In this document: in pieces, positions 23,559 to 37,547 of the stretch | Position numbering within the stretch: the stretch's first letter is position 1 | Layout of the letters: every line of letters starts with the position of its first letter | Assembly (NCBI GenBank): GCA_023846275.1 | Contig: CM043875.1 | Coordinates: 26,082,851-26,146,850, forward strand | DNA from: Vanilla planifolia | Lineage: Eukaryota; Streptophyta; Magnoliopsida; Asparagales; Orchidaceae | Length of the DNA: 64,000 nt | Direction of reading: 5' to 3' | Position numbers and translations under genes: made by a program | The notes under the pieces: model-generated | Told to the model about the DNA's origin: nothing | What the model saw: only the letters and a program-made list of their open reading frames with translations | The model's database searches: none

Positions 23559-25554
23559 AAAAAAAACATTTGGGATGTTGTATGCATGAGTCAATTGCAA
23601 GCAATATAATATAAAAAGAGCAATAAAATGTAAAGTAAACTTTCATGTAAAAGTGTTTTTACTATTTATCTTTTTATCATCTTTATAATTTCACTTATTT
23701 CTTTTATCATTTTATCTCCTTAAGGATAGCTTAGGAAAAAGCAACTTCATAAACGATTGGACATATTTAGTAGTATATCATTCCATATAAATAATCCAGA
23801 TGAATATAACATTTAACTCATCTCTAAAATTATTATTCTTGAATGGTAGTCATAACTTTTGATAAACATTCATGTTATCATTTTTTGAACTTTGCTCTTC
23901 CTTCACTAATCCTCTTTTTTCTTTTTTGCTTTTTTTTCTCTCTTTATAATGTTATATTACCTTTGTGACTATTATCACAAGTAATAATTTACTTTATTGT
24001 TTTCTCTTTCTCTTTTTATGAACATTACAACATAAGTATGAAAATAGATAAAACTTGTAAGTAAAACAACATAATTCTATCATGCACAAGCAACATGTGA
24101 TAGTCAAATATGCTATCATGTCTTTGCAATTCAAAAAGAATCAATCTCCACGAGAGTTTTTCAAGATCATCCCCCAAGGTTCCACACCATTAGAAAACAA
24201 TATGCATCAATTATCAAAATCTAAGCATAAACTTGTTTATACAAACATCCTCAAGTTTTGGTGATTTACATTATCATTTGAGGGCCTCAAACCTATAAAC
24301 ATTAATTTTCAAAGCATATACATGTATTATAAGATTATCTACATATTAATTTACATATAATGGTCACACAAGGAATTGAGTCTTTGCATAATTCCACCTT
24401 GAACTCTTGGGCCATGCCTTTTCATTGGTCAAACAACATGCATTAATTTTCAAAGCATATCCACTCGTGTATCCCAATTTCTCACCTTCTCTCAATGGCC
24501 ATGCCTTTTCAATTTAATGTCTCCCAACCTTCTTTCCTTCTTAACTTCAATAGTTCTCATTGATTAAACTCTCATTGCGATGGTTTACTCAGTCATTCAT
24601 CATTTTTATTTTTAAAAAATATTTCTATTATACATCATCACATTATCTGATACCTTCACTTTATGTTGTATGATTATCAATATTTTCCCTAGTTTGCATT
24701 AATTTATGATACCTTAATCGTACATGTACCCTACTTTTTATTACATACTTTTATTATATCATAACTGACAATATTTTTGCATGACACTCCTCTAATGTGA
24801 TCATTTTTATACAATAGCCTTAAACGTATATGTAAGATACCTTTTATCACATATTCTTCTTATGTTGTAACTAACGATATTCTTGTACGACACTCTTCTA
24901 ACAATATTGTACTTATATGATAGTTTTAATCATATTTGTACGATACCTATTTTTTATTTGACTCATTTACTTTCATGACATCATATATGATGCCCTTATC
25001 ATAATTGTTTGATATGCTTCATTTTACTCTTAAAAGCATCATAATTATATGATTATCTTAATTATAAGGTATGATATATTGTTTGTTACTTATTCCATCT
25101 TAGTTAAAATTTCTCTCTTAATCATACTTGTACAATATTTAAAATCAAACCTTACATTTAAAATATTCTCTCTCTCTCCCTGTTAAACTCAAATGATCCT
25201 TTATGTTGATTCATTACACAACACTTGATTGTATCGATACAATGTTCTAATTTATATCTTACAATCCTCTTCAGCTTAGTCATCTCAATCATAACTTCTA
25301 TTATGTTGTTCAATTTACTTGTTTGTATTGTATGACCATCTTAAAAATTTAGAATTTTCATAGAAAAGTTTAGAAAATAAAATTTTTGAAATTCCAAAGA
25401 ATCAATCTGGCTAAAAAAATTATTTTACAATTTATGGTATTATAATTCTTCTCTCATGAAAATTTTACTCTTTAAATTCAAAATATAGAGGGATACATTT
25501 TCATCATCTCATCTTCTAATTCTCATGTAGTATTTTTTATTTTATTTATCTATA

Positions 25555-26530
25555 ACACCTTCATCATAAAAGAATTTCTTTGTTATTTAATTTTTCAATT
25601 CTTTTGCCCAATCTTTATTGGTCTTTTGTCATGAGTTAAATTTGATTACAACTCAAACACATTTGAATCAAGTTTAGTGCATATGTTGAATCCTCCATAT
25701 ACTTTCTTAATGAAGAGATATATGACATTATGAATCCATACCAAATTTATTGGTAGTACTATTTTATAAGCCATTTCACATATCTTTTCAATAATTTGGA
25801 AAATGTTTAATATAACTTGCTTGAGTATTCCTCATTAAATGAATTTAGTGATTCTTTTTATAAGATTAATTTTGATAAATACTTGATCTCTTTCCTAAAA
25901 TTTGATATTTTTGTGTTTGAAATCATAGTACATTCACTAATAGTAATAGGCTTTTAATATATTTTCTCATATCTTCTTCTCTTTATATGTATTTTTTATA
26001 ATAATATATGGCCCCAACTAATACCTTCCTATTCTCTTAATCCTAGCATATAGGTGATTAGCATTTTATTTCATTTGATTTCTTAAATGGTGACGTCTCA
26101 ATACTGGATTATTTATTATCGTTATTGAAAAACTCAATTAATGGAATTTTCGAATCCTGATTATCTCTAAAATCGAAGACACATAGCCTCAATATGTCTT
26201 CCAATGTTTTAATTATTCTTTTAATTTGCCTATTTATTTATAGTTTGAAGGTTGTACTCAATTTTAATTAAGTGTCAAAAAATTCTTATAATTTTTTTTC
26301 AAAATTATGAGATAAAATTAGAGTCTATCAAATATTGTTATCCTTGGCACACCATATAATCTTATTATATATTCTAAATATAATTATGTTAATATTTCTA
26401 GTTTTGTAATGTCTTAATAAGTAAGAAATGACCAATTTTGTTAATCGATCCATTACAACTCAAAAAAAGCATATTTTCTTTGATTTGTTTTTGGTGCATC
26501 AAATACAAATCCATGCATTTTTAAACCTTT
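25555..26530 (-). mobile_element. Ty3-gypsy integrase remnant
   Basis: The minus strand follows a plant Ty3-gypsy integrase from core to C-terminus with frameshifts and stops: VVMDRLTK near 26425-26450; [19 protein letters not shown] near 26180-26240, then PLIEF about 50 bases on; the SPICW box near 26040; then the C-terminal region (VFIKINLIK, YKIVLPINLVWIHNVIYL) near 25690-25880; and RPIKIGQKN with LVKVL-like residues near 25555-25620. The order and spacing of these family motifs are convincing although only scattered residues survive. LTRs were not located. The element was probably related to chromoviruses, whose pol ends this way. Confidence 0.8.
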
Positions 26531-29500
26531 TTAGTTTCCTTGTATCTTACTTGTATGATACCTAATTTTGTTTTATATGATTAGTTGAATATCTTATCAT
26601 TTTATACTTATTCACACTAATGGTACTCATATGCTCCAGTAGTTATGTAGTATAATCCATTCTACTTGACTTAAATATTCTCTTTATCTTGTACTTATAC
26701 AATTCCTTAATCTTACTTGTATGATATATCTTCTTTATTTCATTGTAACCTGATAATTTCTATGTATTATGCCTATTATACAATTGATCATACTTATATG
26801 TTAATATTTATTGTATTATATAATTTGTTTATCCACTGCTTAACCATTTTGACTTAGTTAATTTTTCATTCTCAAAATATTCTTATATGATTTTTATCAT
26901 TGTATTATATAGTGTTTCATAATTGCCTTAGTCGTCACAAATTCTTCTCACCATACTAATATATTTTTCTCATCATACTTGTACATTACATTTTATTCTT
27001 ATATCATAGACCAATGATTTTAGGTACATTATTTTTCTCACATGATCATGCTTGTATTATTCCTATCATCATACTATACAATGCAAGCATATACTACTCA
27101 ACTTATTAAACTTATTAAGTTTTTCTTCTCTTTTCATCATATATGTACAATCTCTGCTTTGTACTTATATAATATACTATCATGCATATGCTTCTCTTCT
27201 CGTAAATTAACAATTCTTTATATGAAGGTATTTTTTTTACTTATTAGTACTTATACAATTATGCTCTTCATACTGCATAGTGTGTTCATCTGTTACTTAT
27301 CCAACTTAGTTAAGTTAGTCATCTCTTTTGATCATATGGGTATAAGTCCTATTTTAGACTTGTATGATACAATATTATGCCATCATCTAATTTAATATAT
27401 TGAGATGATGTTTTGTTCTATATAAAAATGTAACCATATGATGATTTAGTCATACTTATATGATGAATTATACTAAGCTTCCACTCCTATTTCTCTCTTT
27501 ATTGTACAATATGATTCATTCCTCTTAATGTTAAAATATTCTTAAATAAATTATAAAAAATGTTTCAAAATCTACAAAAATGTTTTTTAATCAAATTCAG
27601 GGTTATTTTCTCAAATTTATCACCTCTATCTTTTTAAAATCATCAATTATTCATATTTTTTTATTTTAACATCTCATTTATTAAAATTATTTGCTCAAAC
27701 TTTTGAGATATCATAAAAAACACGTTCAATATATAAAAAGTGTTTTATTTGGTAACCACATTCATGTTAATAATAACATTATAATTAAAAAAAAGCATGA
27801 TGATGAAATATAAAGAGCAAAATAAATTTTTATATGAATACGTATAATCATATTCCTTTTTTATTATTTTGTAACCTTTTTGTTCCTTTTTACTTTTATC
27901 TTTTTTAAGGATTAACTTAGAAAAATATCACAGGAATCATTACTCCAATAAATAATTTATATGATTGGCTCCTTTAGCTTATCTCTATAATATAGTATTT
28001 CAGAATGTTAGTTTTCACTTTAGATAACTAAAATATTCTTTCATATTTAGCATTTTCATTCATTCGCCATTCTTCTATCTTTTTTCTCTATACCTTTTTT
28101 CCTATTTTATATGTTTATCCTTTACAAATTAACATCTTATCTTTCTATTTTCTTAATATTTTTTGTGAACATAAGTACATAAGTTTATATTAACATAGAA
28201 GAAAAAAATTTATAAAAGAAGTATCAATATAACATGCTCAATCATCATAAAAGTACATAATGAAAAATATAAAATATAGCAAGCACTTCAATTTAAAAAG
28301 GAATCCAACAACCTTCATTCAAAATAATTCTATATCTTCATAATGCTATATCAAATTAGCATTACAATAATAATCAATTATGACAATAACAATTATATAC
28401 AAGTATCTCCAAAATTTGCCAAGAAACAAGATCATTGATTATACAAGCACAAATATGCTTATTATATTGTACAATTCTTGTCATTGTCTAAATTTGATTT
28501 AAGTTCTTGTTATTATACTATTACAATCTCATTATTATAATTATACAATATGCCATAACTCTTACATTATAATGGATAGTTTCATTTATGATGTTAGTTC
28601 ACATTATTGTATATGTATGATTCTGGTAATTATATTGTACAATACTTTTCAACTAACTATTTTCAAGCAATATCTCTATTTTGTATTATATGATATCATT
28701 TGTTGTAGTTGTACAAGTTAATTATTGCATCTCTTTATTATGTTATAATTAATAACGATCATATACATTATGCTCTTTTATTTTAATCATACTTAGATTA
28801 TCAATTTGATTGTATTGTATGATTAGTCTAAGTCCTTTTAATTTTATTGATTTTTCTATTCCCATTTAGTTATTTATGATCTTGATTTTGTACTTGTCCT
28901 ACTTTTACAATATTTTTTTACTAAGTCACTTTCAATGATAATCCTATATAATTCTATTCTTAGCTTTATCATACTTATGAGATCCATTTAATCATATTAT
29001 ATGATCTTTCATGTCTACTTACCATTATGATCCACTTTATTTTTTTCTTAATTGTATGATGTGATATGATTATGTCATATTACATCAAATTCTTTTGCTT
29101 GATTTATACTTACTATATATTGTCAAACTGATATATTTTTTGGTTTTACTTGAATGATCAGGTCTTAATCTTATTCGTTAAAATTTTACATATTATCATA
29201 CTTATACAATGATATAATCATACTTTTGTTATAGTTATCTAGTTTTTGCAACTGTCTGCTTTGACTTTACTTAATCTCTTATTTGATTATACTATATAAT
29301 TATTGCTATTATATTGTATGATTATATTATCCCAATTTTCACATAAAAATTACAAAAAATGATAAAATTTCTTAATATAAAAATAGCTTAATTTATCTTT
29401 GGGATATCTTTATTTACAAGATTTAAGGATGTTACAATTAAGATGTATAGCTAGAGCTTTTTCTCAAGTAGTACTAGAGATAGCTTCTTTCATACTGAGT

Positions 29501-29610
29501 GTTGGTCTTATTGTTAATAGAAGAGGCATTAGTAAATAAGGGGAGTGTTGTAATAATAGTTTTAAAAAGTGAGTTAAGGACATTTTGCATCCCGTGATGA
29601 GTAACTAAGG
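26531..29610. other. AT-rich field of degenerate short repeats
   Basis: No gene recognised. The sequence keeps returning to phrases such as ATACTTGTATGAT, TTATATGAT and TGTACAAT at irregular spacing on the plus strand, unlike the more random AT-rich DNA elsewhere in the window. A 117-codon ORF at 27042-27395 is low-complexity and made of these phrases. Confidence 0.5.
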
Positions 29611-30881
29611 TGTAATATTTAACTAGCTACCCAAGAAGGATGGAAGGACCAAAAAAACATCCAAAGTATAAAGGTTAAGATCACTTAAGAAGGATGAAAG
29701 AAATAAAAAATCATCTGAAGTATGGGGAATAGAGGGTGAATAAATTTCACATCAATTATAGGAGAGAAAATTCTAAGAGACATAAGTCATAAGCCTTAAA
29801 ATCATAAGATAGCTTTTAGAGGACAACCTAAGCTTGGATCCTATGATAACTTTATGGTTAAGTATATTAAAATTAGAGAAATCTTAGGATGGCTGACCAA
29901 GCAAGAAAGAACCCATTAAAGAAAGATAAAATTTGAATAGTTTAGAAAAATATCTCACCAAGAAAGGTCAGGATGTTATAATATGACATCAGAGTTGACC
30001 TCTAATTCGATGTGATTCAAGGACAAACTAAGTAAAAGTTGATGAGTATGTAACACTTAACTGGCTACTCAAGAATAATAGAATGATCATGAGAATATTT
30101 GAAGTATGGAGGCTAAGCCACCTAAAAAATAGAAAGAATAGTAGGGCATTCAAAGTATGATGGCTAAGAGGGGTGAATAAGTTTCACATTGACTATAGGA
30201 GAAGATTTTTTAATGATATAAGCAAAGTAATAATCATTGAAATGACAATATACTTTTTGGAATAACTTAGGCTTAAATCTTGTGATAATTCCATGGTTAA
30301 GTATACTCGAATTAGAAAAATATTAAGATGAGTGATAAAGAAAAAAATGAAGATCCTAAAGAAAGATAAAACTCAATTAGTATGAGATAATATCTCACAA
30401 AGAAAGCCTGGGATGTTTCAACATGGTATTAGAGCCAACCTTCTTTAATATGATGCGATTGGAGAACAAACCAAGTAGAATTTAATATGTATGTAATGCC
30501 TAAATAGTTGTTTAAGAAGGATGACAAGACCAAGATATTATACAAAATATAAGGGCCAAAAATTCTTAAGAGTGATAAAAAGACTAAGAGAATATCTGAA
30601 CTTAAAAGTCAGAAAGATGAATAAGTTTTGCATCAACTTAAGAAATAAAATCTTGATCGATATAAGTAAAATCAAATGCTTTAAAATGGTGAGGTGCTTT
30701 TAAGGGATAACTAGGGCTTGGATCATATGGAACTCTATGGCTGAGCATACTAAAGTTAAATAAATTTAAGGATATGTGATTGAGCAAGAAAGGACCTTCT
30801 ATAAAAGAACAAAACTCAATTAATTTGGGATGATACTTTATTAAAGAAGGTTAGGATGTTATGTATGGTATATGCCTCACC
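29611..30881 (+). mobile_element. tandem array of three short LTR + primer-binding-site modules (TRIM-like)
   Basis: Three diverged copies of about 370 bp at 29611-29980, 30049-30420 and 30492-30863. Each starts TGTAA and ends in a decayed form of GGATGTTACA, giving short inverted termini. Each copy is directly followed by a relic of the tRNA-Met primer-binding site, best preserved as TGGTATTAGAGCC at 30424-30436. Only about 70 bp separates one LTR-like copy from the next. No coding capacity is present. The layout LTR-PBS-LTR-PBS-LTR-PBS matches a terminal-repeat retrotransposon in miniature (TRIM) that has been multiplied in tandem, or a tandem duplication of a larger element's 5' end. Short ORFs inside are not genes. 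Confidence 0.75.
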
Positions 30882-31570
30882 TAATAAAAAGTCTCATACT
30901 CAATAAAAGAAAAAGCTAGTATGATTTTATTTCAACTATTGCTATAATTTATTTTATTTGGTTGAAACATATCACATTCACTCGTATCATGTAACATGAT
31001 TGATACATTAATCATTAGATTAAATCAAATAAGTAACTAATTATCTATGAATCTATTTCTTTGTTATTCTTTTGACCATCTATTAGTAAATAATGATCTT
31101 CAAGTGAGATTCCTCCTTAATGATATTCAATTATTCATTAACCTATTCATTATATTTAGACCCCTTTATATAAGTATTTCCAAGTTCTCTAATGATTCCA
31201 AACAATCTCAAATGGCAAAAAAAAATTTCTTAAAATTCTACATCACTCATTAAATTATTTGATTATTCATTCTCTCATTAAAAAATGATCATACTATATG
31301 ATGAAATACATCATACTATAGCATGCATATCAACCATTCACTTAAGTGTCAATTCTTATCTCTCTAGTTTGATGTAGATCATATTGTATAATATAATACC
31401 ATCTTGTTATACAAAGATCTTTAGCTTTATTAATTACCTATCTTTTTCAACTCTCTAGTTCAAAATGAAACTTATTATATGATTACAAAGATCATAATAT
31501 ATAAATTGCTCAATTCAACCATATTAAATGCACACTATCTATTTGAGTAGAGTTCATATTATATAACACA
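30882..31570. other. AT-rich spacer, no feature recognised
   Basis: Lies between the LTR array and the 5' LTR of the copia element. A 68-codon ORF (31047-31253) has no recognisable domain. Confidence 0.55.
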
Positions 31571-31919
31571 TGAAACTTCAAAAATTAAAATAAAGTATAT
31601 CATAAATATGTAATCAAATATGATGAATAAGATAACTATTATTAGAAGAAATAAATGTTAGGATGTTATGAGGACACATTTATAATTTTATTTTCTTAGC
31701 ATCTTTTTTTAAACCCATATATATGTTATGTCAGCTTAGAGTTTAGTAACTATTTTTGAGCCATTTTAAGGACAACTTTTTTCCTATCCAAAACTCTCTT
31801 GTAACCTTAAATTATAGTAAATTTCTTGGCTTATACTCATGATTTTTATATTTTGGTTTTTTACATAAACTTCTGTGTCATTTAATTTTTAGTTTGTTAT
31901 TTGATTCTATTTTGTAATA
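31571..31919 (+). repeat. 5' LTR of the copia element
   Basis: Paired with 39117-39480; begins TGAAACTTC. Its end at TAATA is a decayed form of the ACA seen at the end of the 3' copy. Divergence between copies is clearly above recent-insertion levels. Confidence 0.82.
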
Positions 31920-34400
31920 AATTAGTATCAAGGCCACGTTAATTGATTTATCAAATTTTTTATGAATAAAAACCATGAAGTACGAAATCAAGAAGTTAGA
32001 TCAAAGTATGTCCTTGCCTTGTGGCAAGTCAAAATGTGAGTAATTTTTGTACAATTAGATATGGATGACGCCCTTCTCAAAATGAAGAAAATATTGTTAA
32101 CTCTAATAGAAGAGAAGAAAGAGTGAAAAGATAAAAAATAAAAACCTAAATCTAATTACACTTTTCAAATAAGATTTTGTAAGATTGCCTGAAGGAAGAG
32201 ATGGCTGCAACTCTGTAGCTTAGATTGAAGACTCTTTATATGATAAAGAGTTTATTAAACAAACTCTTAAAACAGCATTTTACATGTACCATCTCACTAA
32301 AAGAAAATATTTTAAATTTCATTTGGATGAGTTTAAGAGAATTATTATAGATCTAGAGATGTTTAAAATTAAGTATGATGATGAAGGCCTTACCCTACTT
32401 TGATTGTGTTCTTTGTCTTCTTCTTACTCCAATCTGAGGGATTCAATATTTTATGGTTGAGATTTAATTTTTCTTGAGAATATTTAGCAGGCCTTGTTAT
32501 AAGAAACAATGCTTGGCAAAGATCAATCAACTTCTGAATCATAAGGAGAAGATTTGATTGTTAGAGAATAGTTAAAGCAAAAAGATTTTGTTGATGCAAA
32601 GAAAAAAGAAAGATCAAAGTCCAAAAAGAATTATTTGTAACTACTATAAAAAGAAGAGTCACATAAAAGTAGATTATTTTAAACTAAAGAAAAAAGAAGA
32701 ATTTGAGAAAAGTGATCATAGATTTGAGAAAACAGAAGATGCTAGCATAGTTAGTGAGGAAGAATATATTGAAGACATCATGCTTTTATTAAATTTTGGA
32801 AATTTCTCGAGTTTAGAATGGACTATAGATTCAACTTGCTCTTTTCATATGACACCAAACAGGGAATGGTTCACCACCTATAAGCCTGTTATGAATGGAG
32901 TTATGCTTATGGGCAATGATGCATAATGTAGGGTTGCTAGTATTGGAATTGTCAAGATCACAATATTTGATGGATTTGTTTGCACATTTGATGAGATCAG
33001 GCACATTTCAAACCTAAAGAGAAATCTTATTTTCTCTTAGCATACTTGTTAATAAAGGTTACTAATATATTAGAGAAGGTAGAGTTATAAGAGTTATTCA
33101 TGATTCCCTGGTGATAATGAAAGGAAAGAAGGCCAATAATAGACTATACACTCTTAAAGAATCTACTATGATAGAAGTAGCAATAATATCATCAATTTTA
33201 GATTCTAACATTATAAAGCTATAACGTATGTGACAAAGATACATGAGTGAGAGAGGTCTTATTGAACTAAGCAAAAGAGACCACTTATATAGAGATATGA
33301 CAGGAAAGGTAGAGTTTTTGTGAGCATTGTATTATGGGTAAACATAGAAAAATAGTTTTTAGTCCTAGACAATTCAGAATCAAAAGGATATTAAATTATG
33401 TTTATTTAGATTTATGGAATCCATCTCAGTAGCCATCTAAGGTATGTCAGATACATGTTAACTTTCATTGATGATTAAAAAGATATATGCTTTTTTCAAA
33501 GAAAAATTATTGTTTTTAGAGTTTTGTCTGATGGAGAACATTTATTGAGAAGTAAATAGGAAAAGTCATAAAAATGTCTTCGAACTGTAATGGGTTGGAG
33601 TTTTGTTCAAATGATTTCAATGAATTCTATAGAAAAGAATACATAGTTAGACATATAACTTATGTAGGAACTCTTTAACAAAATGATGTCTTTGAGAAAT
33701 ATAATCAAATTATTTTAGAGAGGATTAGATGTATGCTGTTTACTATAAGTATTTCAAAATCATTCAAGGCAGAAGTATGTTCTACAGCTTATCATTTGAT
33801 TAATATTTCACCTCACACAGCCCTAGATATGAAGACACCTAAAGAGATTTGGTTAGATAAATCTTTTAATTATTTTTAATTAAAAGATTTAGTTGTGTTG
33901 CTTACTCTCATTATAAAGAAGAAAAATTAGATCTTAGGTTCAAGAAATATGTCTTTCTTGGTTATGCTCAATAAGGAGGAACAAAAGGTTATAAATTTTG
34001 GTATCTTTCTAAATCTAAATTAATAATTAGTAGAGATGTTGTGTTTGATGAATTGTCTATTTTAAATATTTTTAAATAATATACTATTATTCATGATGAA
34101 GTTGTGAGTAATAGTCCAGATGATATAAAAATTGAGATTCATTTAGATGACTTATTAGAAGATACACATGTTATTAAAGATAATTAGACCCCACAATAAG
34201 ACAATCATATAAAATTGGAAGAAATCAAGAAAAAATGGTGATCAAACCTCTAAAGAAAAATTTAGATACTGATTTGGTTGCATATGCTTTGTTTATGGCT
34301 CAAGACACAAATTTAAATAACGAGCCTTGTGCTTATTCAAATACAGCTACTTGTGAAAACTCAAGAGATTAGTTATTAGCTATGTAGGAAGAGATCAAAT

Positions 34401-37400
34401 TGTTACACCCCATTTTTCCTAGGCTGATTTTTGGGCATACATTTTTTTTTTTTTTTTTTTTTACATATAGACAGCTCAGATCGTCCCATACCAACCTGAG
34501 TAGCCTACGAAAACATAGGATATAACACATCATTACACGCCTACTTTCCTTTAACAATGTGGATCCCATCTCCCGGGTACACCGTCAAATCAGGTTCATG
34601 ACTCCTGAATTAACAGATGGACTCGCGCAATGTTACTCCTACTAGACCCAACACTCCTAACCCATACGGTAGGAGAACCGATCTAATAGAAGTCTGAACC
34701 CCCACGGTTAAGTTCCATAGTCATGTAATGACCTCACCATCAAACAAAAAGATATATAATATCCTCAGATAAAATATGGCACTCCACACACCATACTCCA
34801 AGACAATAAGATAAGACAGTAAATGGAAACTACATTAAAAGAATAAGATCCAAGTCCAACAAGTGCAATATTATCCAACCAGAACATAAGTCAGAATTAC
34901 CCTCACATATTACATGACATATGAGAATAACAATCTCATTAAATACATCCAACAGCAACAATCAACTAACCAGAATATCTCAGACAATCACAAGTCAGAT
35001 ATCCTCCACAATCCTGCTGACCACGATCCCACCTAATCTGGTAGCGTCAAGTCTGCCGAGCCACTGAAAATATATAATACAGGAATGAGCTACGCCCAGT
35101 AGGAAAGACAGCTAGTAAAACTCACATGCAAGAGAAGGATAATCGCAAAAATATAGGAATACAGCATAACAATGTAAGGTGGATAGGCACTCTCAGTCCC
35201 AGACTCCGACCAACCACAGTCACCCCTAGTCACACCAGAGTAGCTCTCCTCTGGGCTTCCAGGTAGCGTGCCAGTGGGAACGCCCATCTCGAAACACGCA
35301 TGGCGCCTAAGCACCCGACACCGCAGCGTCTCTCGTCAATCAATTTCCTGGAGACTATAGACAGATCCAGTCACAAAATCTCTAGCCAACGTGAGACACC
35401 CCTGCCACCCTAAGGCGCGCAGGCCTACACACTTGGCTAGCCACTGCGAGACACCCCTGCCACCCTAAGGCGCGCAGGCCTACACACTTGGCTAGCCACT
35501 GCGAGACACCCCTGCCACCCTCAGGCGCGCAGGCCTACACACATGGACCAGGAGAGATCGACTCAGCCACCGTCCCAAGAAGTCCTCTCCCAACAATTTC
35601 CATAGAAGCCACGCCCCTACAGTCATTGCCAAGCTTTAACTCCAAGATTCGGCAACATGTGTCCAGATACAACAAGGCGCATACCAGTCCACATGTATAC
35701 TGTGAAAGTTAAGTCTGAACCGCACAGTTACCTACCACAACTACCCTAAAACATCATATAGGGTCTATAGTAGTCCGGTCCAGTATGCCAATCCATGAAA
35801 TATGCCAACACTGAGTAAACTGACTCAATCCATGTCAATGCCATCCAAGTAACACAAACTGTATCGAAATTCTGACTATTCTGGTAACACTTACCCAAGT
35901 GTCACACTTCCTTCCAACTGATCCAGCTGCACTGAATTTATGGATAATTTCCAACAGTAACTTTCAACTTGTCTATGTGATTTCCTAAAATCACCTTTTT
36001 CTCACTTCAGGAACTTTTTAAATTCCAAAATCAATTTCCGCCCTTTATCCATTTTCCGAAATTCGGAATAAATTTCCGAATGAAATTTAAATTCCACATA
36101 TATCCTTTTTCCAAAAATTTGAAATAAATTTCCGAAAATTTAAATTCCACATATTTTCCGAAAATTCGGATTAATTTCCGAATTAAGTTTTTCCTCCGCC
36201 GTTCATCCGCGCCCGCGTTCCGCTGAACCGGGTTTTGCTGCCGGTTCGGAAAACCCGCGCTGAACCGCGAACCCACCGGCCGAACCTTTAAATCAAATTT
36301 TCCAGCCGACGTTTAGTATTTAATTATTATTAATTATTAATTAATTACAATTATTTAATTAACTAAGCTGAAATTAATCTAATCCATTTCCTTCCTCCGC
36401 CCGGCGCCTGCGAAACCCTAGCCGACGATTCCTCCGGGAAATTCCGTTTTCCCCGTCGATTTCCGGCGACCGAGATCAAGGAGAAGCAAAATCCGATGTT
36501 CATACTATCCTAATTTGTCAATAATGCCACTAATTTCTAAGATTCAATCAAATTTCCCGCCGAAGTTTTCATCCGATCCTCATTTAACAATTTATGAAAT
36601 TAAACAAACAATCTATGAAATTAAACAATTTTCAGCATTTGATACAATCTTAACATGATTAAAGTCCATAATAGAATCATCAATTGCTCAGTAAAATTTC
36701 CAATTTGACGGGTATAATTTTTCCGAAAACCCAAAAATGCTAAATCAATAATTTGCATTAATCACTTTCAAAAAAAACACAATTCACATGCTCTGGTAGT
36801 TAATTGCAAAGTAATTCATATTTTTAATTCGCTAATTAACGAAATTTAAACTGAAATTTCCTACCTTTCTTCTCCGGCGACGGTGGTGACGGTGAAGCTC
36901 GCACGCGACCAACCGCTGCTCCTCGCCGAACGAAACCGGTACCAATCGATTCTCCTCAATCACGCGAACCTCCAGGTACAAAAAGACCCTTGAAAGGCTG
37001 CCGGAAAATATCGCCGTCCGCCGCGAACACCTCGTCTCCGGCCGCCGTTCGAAACCCTAAGGGCCGAAACGGTTCGGGTTAAATACCCTGCTTAAACCGG
37101 TAATAACCCGTTAAGAACCCATTAAGCGCCGGTTGACCTGCCAAAACGCCGTTTAACCTTCGATCAGCCGGTTAATCTCCACCGCTGATCTCGTCCGTCC
37201 GATCCGCTTATCCGCGGCTTATCCGAACGCACGCGCAAACGCACCTCGGCGAACCGCCCCCGCCTTCGCTGAACCGCTCCGGTCCGGTTCACGCGCGGTA
37301 AAAACCAAATTCCGGTTTAAAAATCTAATTAACCGATTTAAATAGATTTTCGAATTTCCAAAAATCCAATTAAACAGGGAAAATTACTTAAAAATTTCCT

Positions 37401-37547
37401 CGGTGCTCCGAAAAATCCCCAGAAAATTTCAGAAATTCTAATAGCCTCCAATTGAGCTCCTGGCTCATCCTACGGTCGATCTGAAATCATCCAAGCCACA
37501 ATTTAATTATTGAAGATTAAACCTATAATATTTTACCGGGTATAACA
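34401..37547 (-). mobile_element. solo LTR, 3,147 bp, nested in the copia element, with perfect target-site duplication
   Basis: Plus-strand ends are TGTTACACCCC and GGGTATAACA, inverted versions of each other. CAAAT flanks it at 34396-34400 and again at 37548-37552. It interrupts the copia pol between EEIKL and the KNKT...LPAGKKAIKCKW stretch, which are adjacent in intact copia proteins, so the insertion point is certain. No pol domains lie inside. Reading on the minus strand places the GC-rich leader-like block (about 36180-37330 here) in the first half, as in the 19.6-kb LTR, so minus orientation is inferred. A long T run is at 34440-34462 and a 55-bp tandem repeat at 35390-35550. Probably a Ty3-gypsy LTR. 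Confidence 0.88.
35390..35550. repeat. 55-bp tandem repeat, 3 copies
   Basis: The phrase GAGACACCCCTGCCACCCT recurs at 35393, 35448 and 35503, an exact 55-bp period. The copies are almost identical, the third differing by one base (TCAGG for TAAGG) and at its end. It is GC-rich and lies inside the nested solo LTR. Confidence 0.95.

Noticed and set aside
35390..35550. CRISPR array
   Set aside because: Direct repeats are head-to-tail 55-bp units without spacers, in plant LTR DNA. This is a tandem repeat, not a CRISPR.
35090..35712. 74-codon ORFs on both strands
   Set aside because: They lie in the nested solo LTR, partly across its 55-bp tandem repeat. Their length follows from composition.
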